Origin: an uncultured Prevotellaceae bacterium
GTDB lineage: Bacteria > Bacteroidota > Bacteroidia > Bacteroidales > Bacteroidaceae
Length of the DNA: 64,000 bases
Direction: 5' to 3'
Assembly: GCA_900316315.1 (NCBI GenBank)
Contig: ONCK01000013.1
Span: forward strand, 1-64,000
A model generated the notes under the pieces. It was given only the letters and a program-made list of their open reading frames with translations. It did not search any database and was not told the origin of the DNA. The first letter of the stretch is position 1. The number at the start of each line of letters is the position of its first letter. This document shows positions 51,818 through 61,537 of the stretch, piece after piece. The position numbers and the translations under genes are program-made.

Positions 51818-52753
51818 CTATACTAAGAAGTGCTCACCGCATACCTCGCACGAAGTATCCTTAGACTGTAACATAAGCTGAGAGCTCTCGTAAAGCAGAC
51901 GCAAAAACTCCGTGACCGCCTTGCGCTAGTATATACCTGAAAGCGAGAGGATGCTAGCCGGCAATAAGATATCTTTTTGTAACGATATGCGCGCAGTACC
52001 GCGTACCGCCAAGGTCGCAACATCGGGCAAAATGCTTATCCAGCGACCTCCACGTACCATATATATAATATGAGAGAGGTCATCTATCTCAACTGCAGGC
52101 TGCAACGTAACCCCTTGTTCTCTGGCTGCTGCGTCAAGCCGTTGACGGACGATAAGCTTGTCGCTCGGCAGTACAAGAGACTGGTGCGCCAATTGTGACA
52201 AAGAGATTTCTGTCTTGTCACTCAGCACATGATGCTCATTGACAACGGCACAAAGACGCGTGGCGAAAAGCGGTTGTTCCTTGATGTCCTCTTGTTTTTC
52301 CGATTGGGCGAAAGTCATGGCGATATCAATGTCGTGCTGTCTCAGCATATAGGGGAGATGCGACGCCGCAGCCTGAAGTATGCACATCTTGACGTGAGGA
52401 TACTGCTTGTTGTACTCAGTCAGTACCTCAGTAAGCAGGCCTGAGAGACCGAGGCCCAAGGCTATACCAATATTAATTGTACCGCCTTGCAACTGGTTGA
52501 GGTCGGCAAGCCGCTGCAAGCTCTGTCGCTCGTCTTCCAAAATCTTCTGGGCGTCTTCCCAAAACAGCTTTCCCTCCGCAGTAAGCTGAATGTGCTTCCC
52601 CAGACGGTGAAAGAGCAGCACTTGAAGTTCTGTCTCAAGCTGCTTTATCTGTTGCGAAAGTGTGCTCTGCGTAATATTTGAAAGCCTGGCGGCTTCCGTG
52701 AAGTTCAGTGTCTTGGCTGCATTGACGAAATAGCGAAGTTGCCTTATCTCCAT
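51818..52753 (-). pseudogene. LysR-family regulator interrupted by an in-frame TAG
   Basis: The first 275 residues (52753 down to 51929) are a normal LysR protein: HTH MEIRQLRYFVNAAKTLNFTE with ITQSTLSQQIKQLE, then an effector domain (INIGIALGLGLSGLLTEVLT to SILPDVATLAVRG). At 51928-51926 a TAG stops translation after LSLSGIY. The same frame then continues as RKAVTEFLRLLYESSQLMLQ and on to a TAG at 51820-51818, 35 further residues that fit the usual LysR end. So a nonsense mutation removes the last helix. It may still work partly. It is divergent from ric-hcp and is the likely regulator of that cluster. Confidence 0.8.
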
Positions 52754-52901
52754 ACCTTCTAATAATCTCCTGCAAAAATAATATATTTCATTTATCCATC
52801 GATAAAACCGACTGAAACTATTGAAAAGAACATTGCATTTCGATATATAGGCAAGACATCACCTCGTAATTTTGCAGCGTAAAACAAAAAGATTAACAGA
52901 C
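52754..52901. promoter_or_regulatory. Divergent control region of the LysR gene and ric-hcp
   Basis: A -7 box TATTTTTG (plus-strand CAAAAATA, 52773-52780) faces the LysR gene and TAATTTTG (52867-52874) faces ric. Between them is a palindrome TTATC-CATC-GATAA (52792-52805), a candidate operator for the LysR protein. Confidence 0.5.
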
Positions 52902-53630
52902 ATGAGACCATTATCCAAAGAAATGACCGTCGGTGAGATGGTTGCCAATGACTTTAATAGAGCAAAGGTTTTTGAGCACTTCGGTATAGACTATTGCTGC
53001 CATGGATCTGACACGCTCGAGACAGCATGCAAGAAGCAGAATATCAATCCCGACAGCGTACTCAATCGTTTGAACAGGACTCAAGAGACTGAGGGCGGTG
53101 CACCCGATTTCTCCGCGTGGCCTTTGGACCTGTTGCTCGACTATGTGCTGAAGAAGCATCACCGCAACTTTCACCTCCATCATCAAGAGTTGCAGCAACT
53201 GATTGAGAAGGTCGCCAGCGTGCATGGAAAGCACCATCCCGAGCTGTACAAAGTACGGGATGCCGTCGTAGAGTCGTTTGAAGAGCTGGACAGCCACTTC
53301 GCCAAGGAGGAGCAAGTACTCTTTCCCCATCTTTACGAGATGTACAACGCCCAACAAGAAGACAGAGAGCCTGCGCCCTTCCACTGCGGCAGTATCGCCT
53401 ACCCTATCCGCCAGATGATGCTGGAGCATGACACTGCCGGCGAGACATGGCAGCACATTGCTGATCTTACAGAAGACTTTACCACTCCCGCCGATGGATG
53501 TGCTTCATACCGCCTGATGAACCGACAGCTCTACCAATTCTTTGAAGACCTGAAGGAGCACGTGTCTCTGGAAAACAATCTCATCTTCCCAGGATTTTTG
53601 AGAATGGAATCTGCAGAAAAGGACTTTTAA
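52902..53630 (+). CDS. ric: Iron-sulfur cluster repair di-iron protein
   Basis: This 242-residue Ric/YtfE/ScdA family protein starts at the ATG at 52902 (MRPLSKEMTVGEMVANDFNR); the promoter box overlaps the longer frame start. The N-terminal ScdA_N domain has GIDYCCHGSDTLETAC, and the hemerythrin-like domain carries the iron-ligand His and Glu residues in HHRNFHLHHQELQQL, HGKHHPELYKV, HFAKEEQVLFPHLYEM, MLEHDTAGETW and EHVSLENNLIFPGFL. It repairs iron-sulfur clusters damaged by nitric oxide or oxidants. hcp follows 17 bp downstream. Confidence 0.92.
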   Translation: MRPLSKEMTVGEMVANDFNRAKVFEHFGIDYCCHGSDTLETACKKQNINPDSVLNRLNRTQETEGGAPDFSAWPLDLLLDYVLKKHHRNFHLHHQELQQLIEKVASVHGKHHPELYKVRDAVVESFEELDSHFAKEEQVLFPHLYEMYNAQQEDREPAPFHCGSIAYPIRQMMLEHDTAGETWQHIADLTEDFTTPADGCASYRLMNRQLYQFFEDLKEHVSLENNLIFPGFLRMESAEKDF

Positions 53631-53647
53631 TAAAATCAAAATAAAAT

Positions 53648-55297
53648 ATGGAACAGCAAATGTTTTGTTTCCAATGCCAGGAGACGGCTTTTGGAACAGG
53701 TTGTGTCTTTCGCGGCGTATGCGGCAAGCAGCCGTCGACAGCTCATTTAATGGACTTGCTCCTATACGCTCTCAAGGGCGTTGGAACAGTAGCTACTGCC
53801 CTTAACAAAGCGGGCATCGCCATGCCGGAGGAAACGGCATCCGTCATCGTAGACGGTCTCTTCTCTACCATTACAAACGCTAATTTTGACAACGATAGCA
53901 TCTCAGAGAAGATTACGTCAGCTCTTGAGTTAAAGAGAAGCCTGCTGGCTCTTGCCAAGTCTCACAATGTGGTCCTTCCCAAGGCTAATGCGGTGACGCT
54001 AAACGTTGTCCCAGCCGACTATGAGACGACCGGTAAGCAGGTAGGCGTACTGATGGAGCCCGACGTCAATTGCAGATCCCTCAAGGAGCTGGTCATGTAT
54101 GGTCTGAAAGGCATGGCGGCATACTACGAGCACGCCAGCAGGCTGGGCCACGCCGACCCGGAAATTATCACCTTTATGGAGAAGGCACTGGCCATGACTG
54201 CGCAGACATCTGCCACAGTAGAAACGCTTACAGCCCTGGTACTTGAGACCGGAGAATATGGTGTAAAGGCCATGGCATTGCTTGACAAAGCCAATACAGA
54301 GAGCTATGGTAACCCTGAAATCACACACGTCAACATCGGCGTAGGCAGTCGTCCCGGCATTCTCGTCAGCGGACATGACCTGCGCGACATCGAGCAGTTG
54401 CTGGAGCAGACCCAAGGAACAGGCATCGACGTGTACACACACGGAGAGATGCTTCCCGCCCATTATTATCCCAAGTTGAAAAAGTACAGCAACTTGGTAG
54501 GCAATTACGGAAACGCTTGGTGGAAACAGAAGGAAGAGTTCTCCCACTTCAACGGTCCGATTGTCTTTACCACCAATTGCATCGTGCCGCCCCTGCCAAA
54601 CGCCAATTATCGTGACAGAGTCTTTACGACAAATTCTACCGGCTATCCCGGATGGAAGCACATCTCCTGTAATAAATCCGGACACAAGGATTTCTCCGAA
54701 GTTATACAGTTGGCGCGCCAGTGCAAAGCTCCGGAAGCTATCGAGCAAGGTGAGCTCCTCGGTGGATTTGCCCACAATCAGGTCTTTGCCTTGGCTGACA
54801 AGATCGTAGCTGCCGTAAAGAGCGGCGCTATCAGGAAGTTTGTTGTCATGAGCGGCTGTGACGGTAGAATGAAAAACCGCAACTATTATGCCGACTTCGC
54901 CAAAGCATTGCCCAAGGACGTTGTCATCCTTACATCGGGCTGTGCTAAATATAAGTACAACAAACTGGGACTGGGCGATATCAATGGTATTCCCCGCGTA
55001 CTTGATGCCGGTCAGTGCAACGACAGCTATTCATGGGTCGTAGTCGCCTTGAAGCTTAAGGAAATCTTCGGCGTAGAGAGCGTCAATCAGTTGCCCATCG
55101 TCTTCAACATCGCTTGGTACGAGCAAAAAGCCGTTATCGTACTATTGGCCTTGCTTAGTCTCGGCATCAAAAATATCCATATCGGTCCTACCCTTCCAGC
55201 TTTTGTCTCTCCTGATGTTTTGAAAGTGTTGCAAGAGAACTTTGGCCTAGGTACTATCACAACTGTGGATGAAGACATCAAGAAGATGATTGACTAA
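53648..55297 (+). CDS. hcp: Hydroxylamine reductase (hybrid cluster protein, class I)
   Basis: This is a 549-residue hybrid-cluster protein. The N-terminal cluster motif [20 protein letters not shown] is the C-x2-C-x8-C-x5-C form of anaerobe (class I) Hcp. Hybrid-cluster ligands are recognisable around [39 protein letters not shown] and GCAKYKYN. It probably acts as an NO reductase / protein S-nitrosylation enzyme and can reduce hydroxylamine in vitro. With ric it forms a nitrosative-stress operon. A terminator-like hairpin follows the stop. Confidence 0.94.
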   Translation: MEQQMFCFQCQETAFGTGCVFRGVCGKQPSTAHLMDLLLYALKGVGTVATALNKAGIAMPEETASVIVDGLFSTITNANFDNDSISEKITSALELKRSLLALAKSHNVVLPKANAVTLNVVPADYETTGKQVGVLMEPDVNCRSLKELVMYGLKGMAAYYEHASRLGHADPEIITFMEKALAMTAQTSATVETLTALVLETGEYGVKAMALLDKANTESYGNPEITHVNIGVGSRPGILVSGHDLRDIEQLLEQTQGTGIDVYTHGEMLPAHYYPKLKKYSNLVGNYGNAWWKQKEEFSHFNGPIVFTTNCIVPPLPNANYRDRVFTTNSTGYPGWKHISCNKSGHKDFSEVIQLARQCKAPEAIEQGELLGGFAHNQVFALADKIVAAVKSGAIRKFVVMSGCDGRMKNRNYYADFAKALPKDVVILTSGCAKYKYNKLGLGDINGIPRVLDAGQCNDSYSWVVVALKLKEIFGVESVNQLPIVFNIAWYEQKAVIVLLALLSLGIKNIHIGPTLPAFVSPDVLKVLQENFGLGTITTVDEDIKKMID

Positions 55298-55309
55298 ACC
55301 TGCATCTAT

Positions 55310-55355
55310 ATCGTTCTGGCCTTTCTCAAGAGAGACAAGCCAGAACGATGCTTTT
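55310..55355 (+). terminator. Intrinsic terminator after hcp
   Basis: ATCGTTCTGGC (55310-55320) pairs with GCCAGAACGAT (55339-55349), followed by GCTTTT. It separates the ric-hcp operon from the Nim-like gene. Confidence 0.75.
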
Positions 55356-55376
55356 ACTACTCTAGATGTAACTGAT

Positions 55377-55883
55377 ATGAAGTACGTCAATGATGCCATA
55401 CGCCGACAAGACAGGCTGATGGATGAGGAGAGAGCGCTAGAGCTTCTGCGCCATAGTGAGTTCGGAGTGCTCTCCATGCAAGATATAGATGGTGGGGGGT
55501 ATGGTGTACCTCTCAACTATGTGTGGGACGGAGGGAACTCCATATACATACACTGTGCACCGGAAGGACACAAACTGCAAGCCTTGGAACGCAATCCCAA
55601 AGTCAGCTTTTGCATTATCGGGAACGTACATCTCCTTCCCTCCAAATTTACCACAGAGTATGAAAGCGTGATTCTCAAGGGCATAGCCCATATCCACCTC
55701 AGTGAGGAGGAACGCATGGGAGCTCTCCATATGCTGGTAGACAAGTTGTCTTCCCAATTCAAGGCCATCGGTTACAAATACAGTGAGAAGTCGTTTTATC
55801 GAGTTGCCCTCATACGCGTAGACTTCACCGAGTACAGCGGCAAGTGCAAGCATGTTGCTACACACGACCAGACATCAATATAA
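55377..55883 (+). CDS. Pyridoxamine 5'-phosphate oxidase-like (Nim-type) flavoprotein
   Basis: This 168-residue split-barrel flavin protein starts at the ATG at 55377 (MKYVNDAIRRQDRLMDEERA). It has the Nim/PNPOx-like order: ERALELLRHSEFGVLS, GYGVPLNYVWDGGNSIYIHC, a binding-site APEGHKLQALERNPKVSFCI and TEYESVILKGIAHI. Relatives reduce 5-nitroimidazoles or detoxify oxidants. It follows the hcp terminator by 22 bp and is 6 bp before the DUF488 gene, with which it probably forms an operon. Confidence 0.85.
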   Translation: MKYVNDAIRRQDRLMDEERALELLRHSEFGVLSMQDIDGGGYGVPLNYVWDGGNSIYIHCAPEGHKLQALERNPKVSFCIIGNVHLLPSKFTTEYESVILKGIAHIHLSEEERMGALHMLVDKLSSQFKAIGYKYSEKSFYRVALIRVDFTEYSGKCKHVATHDQTSI

Positions 55884-55889
55884 ATAATT

Positions 55890-56261
55890 ATGGTAAACAT
55901 ACAATTAAAACGAGTATATGAAGCCCCTTCTGAGGATGACGGAATGCGCATCCTAGTAGACCGTATGTGGCCACGCGGCATCAAAAAGAGCGACCTGCAA
56001 TATGATCTGTGGGGCAAGGACCTGACACCGTCCACAGAACTTCGCAGATTTTTTCACGAGGCACCGGATGCCAACTGGGACACCTTCAGCCAAAAGTATC
56101 TTGAGGAATTGATGCACAACGAGGCTTTGGACAACCTGGCCAACATAATCAAGCAGAGCGGAGTCCCCACTGTCACCCTGCTTTACGGCTTCCGCAATCC
56201 CGTCAGGAACCATGCTGTCATATTGCGCAACGCTCTGTTGATGAAGATAAGCGAGAAATAG
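55890..56261 (+). CDS. DUF488 family protein (YeaO-like)
   Basis: This 123-residue protein has the signature IQLKRVYEAPSEDDGMRILV, DRMWPRGIKKSDL, W.K.L.PS.ELRRFFH and GVPTVTLLYGFRNPVRNHAV. YeaO/DUF488 proteins are widespread, of uncertain function, and often found with stress or detoxification genes. The start is 6 bp after the Nim-like gene stop. Confidence 0.88.
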   Translation: MVNIQLKRVYEAPSEDDGMRILVDRMWPRGIKKSDLQYDLWGKDLTPSTELRRFFHEAPDANWDTFSQKYLEELMHNEALDNLANIIKQSGVPTVTLLYGFRNPVRNHAVILRNALLMKISEK

Positions 56262-56962
56262 AGCCAATCTATCGGATATTGCACTCATCTCTATCGTATA
56301 TGCAGCCTGTAGAGATGCGTGCAATTTATCTGAGAAACCGTATTTGTCATGGGAGACAGATGCCTACTCTGCACTCCCTAGATTGTTTTTCTTCTGTAGA
56401 ATGCGGCATGTCTCAGTGTGGGCCTTTGGCCCCCACCCAAGTCCGTTATATGTTCGACAATCGGCACACAAAAACTTGTCACATTCTTTTTTCCGACACT
56501 ATTTCATCTCTCCGACGTCTTATCATCTGGAAAAGTATGGCTGCTGTCGCGCTGAATGAAGTTTGAGCCTCTTTCAGCTATTCTTTTCGTGCTCCAACGC
56601 GTTGTCAGGCACCACTTAAGAACCTCAGCAATTCAAATAAACGTTTTAGTGAATGAGGTTGACAAAATTAAAGGTCAAAAAAGAACTATTACCACTCTAT
56701 GAAATAAGAAAAATAAGACATTCTTGAGCTCATATTGATTACTCTAGAGTTAAATATCTCTAAATATTTTGAAACTTCATCTATTTCAAAATTATTTTGT
56801 CCCCAAATCAGCCACAAAGCATCTTGAAATAAGTAATTTTGCACGCGTTTTAGATATCCGCTCAGTACTTAACTATAAACATATCAGGTAACAAGATTCC
56901 CCATTGCACCCTGAGAATGAAAAACACTAAGAAATATTATAATTAAAAACAAGCATATCCAC
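56262..56962. other. AT-rich gene-free region before the acrAB operon
   Basis: This 0.7-kb stretch holds no convincing gene. From about 56630 it becomes clearly AT-rich, and the -7 box TAATTTTG (56834-56841) indicates a leader of about 115 nt for the efflux operon. It does not contain the 287-bp repeat seen in the other long gaps. Confidence 0.5.
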
Positions 56963-58174
56963 ATGAAGATGCAGACAATCAAGAGCATGATGCCGGCCGT
57001 ATTGCTGGCAGTCAGCGCAGTTCTGGTCACCTCCTGCGGCAACAAGCAAGGAGGTCTTCCCCAGAGTAACGAATTCCCTGTCATGAGCATAGGGACTACC
57101 AGCACGCAACTCGACGACAGTTACCCCGCTGTAATCAAGGGCAAGCAGGACATCGAGATCCGCCCAAAAATCTCAGGCTTTATCACCAAAGTACTCGTAG
57201 ACGAGGGCAGCGTTGTACACGCTGGCCAAGTACTCTTCACCATCGACGACGTGACCTACCGGGAAGCCGTCAATGAGGCCGTAGCCACCATGAACACAGC
57301 CAAGGCAGCACTCGCCACCGCTGAGCTCACCTATAAGAACCGTCTGGAACTCCACAAACAAAATATCGTAGGCGACTACGACCTTCAGACTGCCCACAAC
57401 AGTCTGGTACAGGCCAAAGCTCAGCTCGCCCAAGCTCGCGCTGCAGTCGTCAGCGCAAGGCAGAATCTGGCCTTTTGCTCTGTAACCAGCCCAAGCAATG
57501 GTGTAGTAGGCAGCATACCCTACCGTGTTGGAAGCCTTGTCAGTGCCAGCAGCGCTCAAGCTCTCACCACAGTCAGCAACATTGAGACGATGTACGTATA
57601 TTTCTCCATGACAGAGAAGCAACTGCTCGAGCTCACACGCCAGAGCAACGGCAAAAATGTAGCAGCCTCCTTCCCCGCCGTCAAACTCCAATTGGCTGAC
57701 GGCAGTGAGTACTCACAGCCCGGACACGTCAAGACCATAAGCGGAGTCATCGACCAGAGTACAGGTTCAGTAAGCGTCAGAGCCGACTTTGCTAACCCCA
57801 ACCATCTGCTCAAGAGCGGTGGTACAGGCTCTATCATCATTCCGCGTCACGCTACCGATGCCATTATTATCCCGCAAAATGCGACGACAGAAGTACAGGA
57901 CAAGATCTTCGTCTACACTGTAGGCAAGGACAACAAGGTAAAGTATACCGAGATCAAAGTAGATCCCCAAAACGACGGTCAGAACTACATCGTGACCTCT
58001 GGTCTTAAGGTCGGCGACCGCATAGTTACTACCGGACTTACTAAGTTGTCTGACGGTATGGAGATTTCCCCCATCACCGAAGCACAATATAAGAAGAATA
58101 TTGAGAACGCTGAGCAACTGGGTAAAATCCAGGGCAACTACAAGGAGATGAAAAAAGCCTTCAGCAAGAAGTAG
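56963..58174 (+). CDS. acrA: RND efflux periplasmic adaptor (AcrA/MexA type)
   Basis: This 403-residue lipoprotein (signal ending AVLVTSCGNK) couples the inner-membrane pump to the outer channel. In order: beta strand DIEIRPKISGFITKVLVDEG, VVHAGQVLFTIDD, helical hairpin ALATAELTYKNRLELHKQNI, second lipoyl half FCSVTSPSNGVVGSIPYRVG, and barrel IETMYVYFSMTEKQL with membrane-proximal domain ATTEVQDKIFVYTV. First gene of a three-gene efflux operon. Confidence 0.92.
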   Translation: MKMQTIKSMMPAVLLAVSAVLVTSCGNKQGGLPQSNEFPVMSIGTTSTQLDDSYPAVIKGKQDIEIRPKISGFITKVLVDEGSVVHAGQVLFTIDDVTYREAVNEAVATMNTAKAALATAELTYKNRLELHKQNIVGDYDLQTAHNSLVQAKAQLAQARAAVVSARQNLAFCSVTSPSNGVVGSIPYRVGSLVSASSAQALTTVSNIETMYVYFSMTEKQLLELTRQSNGKNVAASFPAVKLQLADGSEYSQPGHVKTISGVIDQSTGSVSVRADFANPNHLLKSGGTGSIIIPRHATDAIIIPQNATTEVQDKIFVYTVGKDNKVKYTEIKVDPQNDGQNYIVTSGLKVGDRIVTTGLTKLSDGMEISPITEAQYKKNIENAEQLGKIQGNYKEMKKAFSKK

Positions 58175-58321
58175 CAGTTTCCTTAAGCTGCGGTCAGCCA
58201 CCGGGGCATCACCCGTAAGATGGTGAAGCTTCTGTCTCTTTGCTTCCGTTTCCCTTTCCAACAGGCAAAGATAAAGTTCTGACCACAGACAGGCATTCAC
58301 ACAACGCACAACAGACAGACA

Positions 58322-61300
58322 ATGACATTTACAAACTTTATAAAGCGTCCGGTACTCTCGACGGTAATCTCCATCCTTATCGTCATACTGGGTGTCATCG
58401 GACTGCTTTCCCTCCCTATTGAGCAGTACCCCAACATCGCTCCGCCTACCATTACAGTCTATACGACCTATACAGGTGCCGATGCCCAGACAGTCAAAAA
58501 CTCTGTGATTGCCCCGCTGGAGGAATCCATCAACGGTGTAGAAGGCATGACCTACATGACCTCCTCTGCCGACAACTCCGGTATGGCCAATATCACCGTC
58601 TACTTTAAGCAGGATCAGGATCCTGACATGTGTGCCGTCAACGTACAAAACCGTGTGAGCCAGGCACAGAGTCTCTTGCCGGCTGAAGTCACCCGAGTCG
58701 GTGTCACAGTCGTCAAGCGTCAGTCCTCACAGGTTATCATGTACTCCCTGACCAGTGAGGACGGTAGATACGATGATGAGTTCCTCACCAACTATGCAAA
58801 CATCAACATCGTCCCAGCCCTTAAGCGTGTCAATGGCGTAGGTGATGTCCAGAGCCCTGGTATGAAGACCTACTCCATGCGTATCTGGCTCAAGCCCGAT
58901 GTAATGAAGCAGTACGGACTCATCCCTTCCGACATCTCCAATGCCTTAGCCGAGCAGAATATCGAAGCTGCTCCGGGTTCCTTTGGTGAGCAGAGTGACA
59001 AAGCCTATGAGTATACCATGCGTTACAAGGGTCGTCTGAAGACCGCTGAGGAATTTGGCAATATCATTCTCACCAGCACCACAACCGGCCAGACACTCAA
59101 GCTCAAGGATGTAGCCCGTGTCGAACTGGGAGGTCTGCAATACAGCGTCTCTATGCGCAACAACAATCAGCCCTCCGTCATGGGTATGGTCCAGCAGGTA
59201 GCCGGTAGTAACGCCAATGAAATCGCTAAGGACTGTAAGAAGGTGCTCGAAGAGCAGGCTAAGAACTTCCCGCCCGGACTTGAGTACAAGATAGAGTACG
59301 ACGTGACCGAGTTCCTCTACGCATCTATCGAGGAAGTCGTCAAGACACTCATCATCACGCTCATCCTCGTATTCCTAGTCGTCTACATATTCCTACAGGA
59401 TGTCCGCTCCACCATGATCCCGCTGATTGCGGTGCCGGTATCTCTGATAGGTTCATTCTTCTTCCTCAAGATTTTCGGATTTACCATCAACCTGCTGACG
59501 CTGTCCGCCTTGCTCTTGGCCATAGCCATTGTGGTCGATGATGCCATCGTGGTCGTAGAGGCAGTGCATGCCAAGCTCGATCAAGGGTATAAGAGCGCGC
59601 TCAATGCATCCATTGACGCGATGAACGAGATATCGGGCGCCATCATCTCCATCACCCTTGTCATGGCAGCCGTATTTATCCCTGTATCTTTCATTGGCGG
59701 TACAAGCGGTACCTTCTATAAGGAATTTGGTGTGACGATGGCGGTCTCCATCTTCATCTCGGCGCTCAACGCCTTGACCCTCTCTCCCGCCCTCTGCGCT
59801 ATCCTCCTCAAGCCTAAGAAAGAGGAAGAGACAACAGAAAACAAGAGTTTCATCAGTCGCTTCCACGCCAACTTCAATAGGAACTTTGAGAAGATGACCG
59901 ACAGATACAAGACCCGCGTACAGTGGGTTATCAAGAAGCCTATCGTAGTCGTAGTCGCCATCATCATAGGTATCGTCGCCCTCGTTGTTGCCATGAAGAC
60001 GACCAAGACAGGCCTGGTGCCCGATGAAGACACCGGTACGCTCTTCTGCACCATCTCCATGCCGCCGGCTACCAGTCAGAGCCGCACGCAACAGGTCATC
60101 AACTACGTCGACTCAATGCTCGCCGCCAATCCGGCCATCAAGAGCCGCGAGCAACTCGTCGGCTACAACTTCCTCGCAGGAGCCGGCAGCGACCAAGCCA
60201 CCTTCATCATCAAGCTTAAGCCCTTCGGCGAGCGCAATATGGCACAGAGCGCCACAGCCGTGCTCGGCATGATCTACTTGCAGACCGCCAATATCAAGGA
60301 TGCGCAAATCCTTGCATTTGCACCGCCTATGATTTCCGGTTACTCAGCTACCAATGCGTTGACACTGTCTATGCAAGACAAGACAGGTGGTGACTTAAAC
60401 AAATTTTTCACTACCACCCAGTCCTTCTTGGCCGAGCTCAACAAGCGTCCCGAAATACAGACAGCCATGACATCATACAATCCTAACTATCCCCAGTACA
60501 TGGTCGATGTAGATGTAGCCAAGTGTAAGCAAGCCGGCATTTCACCCTCGACCGTCATGACCACGTTGCAGGGATACTATGGCGGACTCTATGCCTCCAA
60601 CTTCAATGCCTACGACAAGCTCTACCGCGTGATGATCCAAGCCGAGCCCTCTAGCCGTATGACGCCAGAGAGTATGAAGGACATCTATCTACGTACAAGC
60701 TCCGGCATGGCACCTGTCAGTGAGTTCTGCTCGCTGCGCCGCGTCTATGGTCCGTCTACGATCAACCGCTTCAACCTCTTCACCAGCATCAACGTCAATG
60801 TGACGCCCGCCGACGGCTATTCGTCCGGTGATGCCATGAAGGCAATCAGCGAGGTCGCCTCGACCAACCTGCCTCAGGGATACAGCTATGAGTACTCCGG
60901 TCTGACCCGTTCTGAGGCCGAGTCCAGCAACTCTACGGCGCTCATCTTTATTCTCTGTATCATCTTTATCTACCTTATCTTGAGCGCCCAGTACGAGAGC
61001 TACATCCTGCCGTTCTCCGTCATCTTGTCCGTACCCTTCGGTCTGGCTGGAGCATTTATCTTCACCCAACTCTTCGGGCACAACAATGATATCTACATGC
61101 AGATTTCGCTGATTATGTTGATTGGACTTCTGGCCAAAAATGCCATCCTCATCGTGCAGTTTGCTCTTGAGCGCCGCCAGCTCGGTATGGCCGTGACCTA
61201 CAGTGCCATCCTCGGCGCTGGAGCCCGTCTGCGTCCTATCTTGATGACTTCGCTCGCCATGGTCATCGGTCTGTTGCCAATGATGTTTGCCATGGGAGTC

Positions 61301-61537
61301 GGAGCCAACGGTAACCGTACGCTCGGCGCGGCAGCAGTCGGCGGCATGCTCATCGGTATGATTTGCCAGATCTTCTTAGTACCCGCCCTATTCGTCTTCT
61401 TTGAGAAGCTGCAGGAGAAGATCAAGCCTCTCCACTTCAAGGGTCTCATCACGGGTAATAACGATAGTGAACTCAAGCAGTACACTCACCCCTTCGACCT
61501 CAAATTTCTAAATGATAAAAAGGAGGAAACCAAATGA
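58322..61537 (+). CDS. acrB: HAE1-family RND multidrug efflux pump (AcrB type)
   Basis: This 1071-residue, 12-helix proton-driven drug pump starts MTFTNFIKRPVLSTVISILI. The proton-relay double Asp is in AIAIVVDDAIVVVEAV (~405), the conserved Lys is within GLLAKNAILIVQFA (~940), and the N-terminal IEQYPNIAPPTITVYTTYTG is typical. Length is normal. The 3' end overlaps the start of the outer-membrane gene by 4 bp (ATGA). Confidence 0.95.
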   Translation: MTFTNFIKRPVLSTVISILIVILGVIGLLSLPIEQYPNIAPPTITVYTTYTGADAQTVKNSVIAPLEESINGVEGMTYMTSSADNSGMANITVYFKQDQDPDMCAVNVQNRVSQAQSLLPAEVTRVGVTVVKRQSSQVIMYSLTSEDGRYDDEFLTNYANINIVPALKRVNGVGDVQSPGMKTYSMRIWLKPDVMKQYGLIPSDISNALAEQNIEAAPGSFGEQSDKAYEYTMRYKGRLKTAEEFGNIILTSTTTGQTLKLKDVARVELGGLQYSVSMRNNNQPSVMGMVQQVAGSNANEIAKDCKKVLEEQAKNFPPGLEYKIEYDVTEFLYASIEEVVKTLIITLILVFLVVYIFLQDVRSTMIPLIAVPVSLIGSFFFLKIFGFTINLLTLSALLLAIAIVVDDAIVVVEAVHAKLDQGYKSALNASIDAMNEISGAIISITLVMAAVFIPVSFIGGTSGTFYKEFGVTMAVSIFISALNALTLSPALCAILLKPKKEEETTENKSFISRFHANFNRNFEKMTDRYKTRVQWVIKKPIVVVVAIIIGIVALVVAMKTTKTGLVPDEDTGTLFCTISMPPATSQSRTQQVINYVDSMLAANPAIKSREQLVGYNFLAGAGSDQATFIIKLKPFGERNMAQSATAVLGMIYLQTANIKDAQILAFAPPMISGYSATNALTLSMQDKTGGDLNKFFTTTQSFLAELNKRPEIQTAMTSYNPNYPQYMVDVDVAKCKQAGISPSTVMTTLQGYYGGLYASNFNAYDKLYRVMIQAEPSSRMTPESMKDIYLRTSSGMAPVSEFCSLRRVYGPSTINRFNLFTSINVNVTPADGYSSGDAMKAISEVASTNLPQGYSYEYSGLTRSEAESSNSTALIFILCIIFIYLILSAQYESYILPFSVILSVPFGLAGAFIFTQLFGHNNDIYMQISLIMLIGLLAKNAILIVQFALERRQLGMAVTYSAILGAGARLRPILMTSLAMVIGLLPMMFAMGVGANGNRTLGAAAVGGMLIGMICQIFLVPALFVFFEKLQEKIKPLHFKGLITGNNDSELKQYTHPFDLKFLNDKKEETK

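Noticed and set aside
51926-51928. TAG recoding (amber read-through) in the LysR gene
   Set aside because: TAG is used as an ordinary stop by many genes in the window (for example the acyl-CoA ligase, nifJ, hypothetical and capsid-module genes), so recoding is not expected; a nonsense mutation is simpler.
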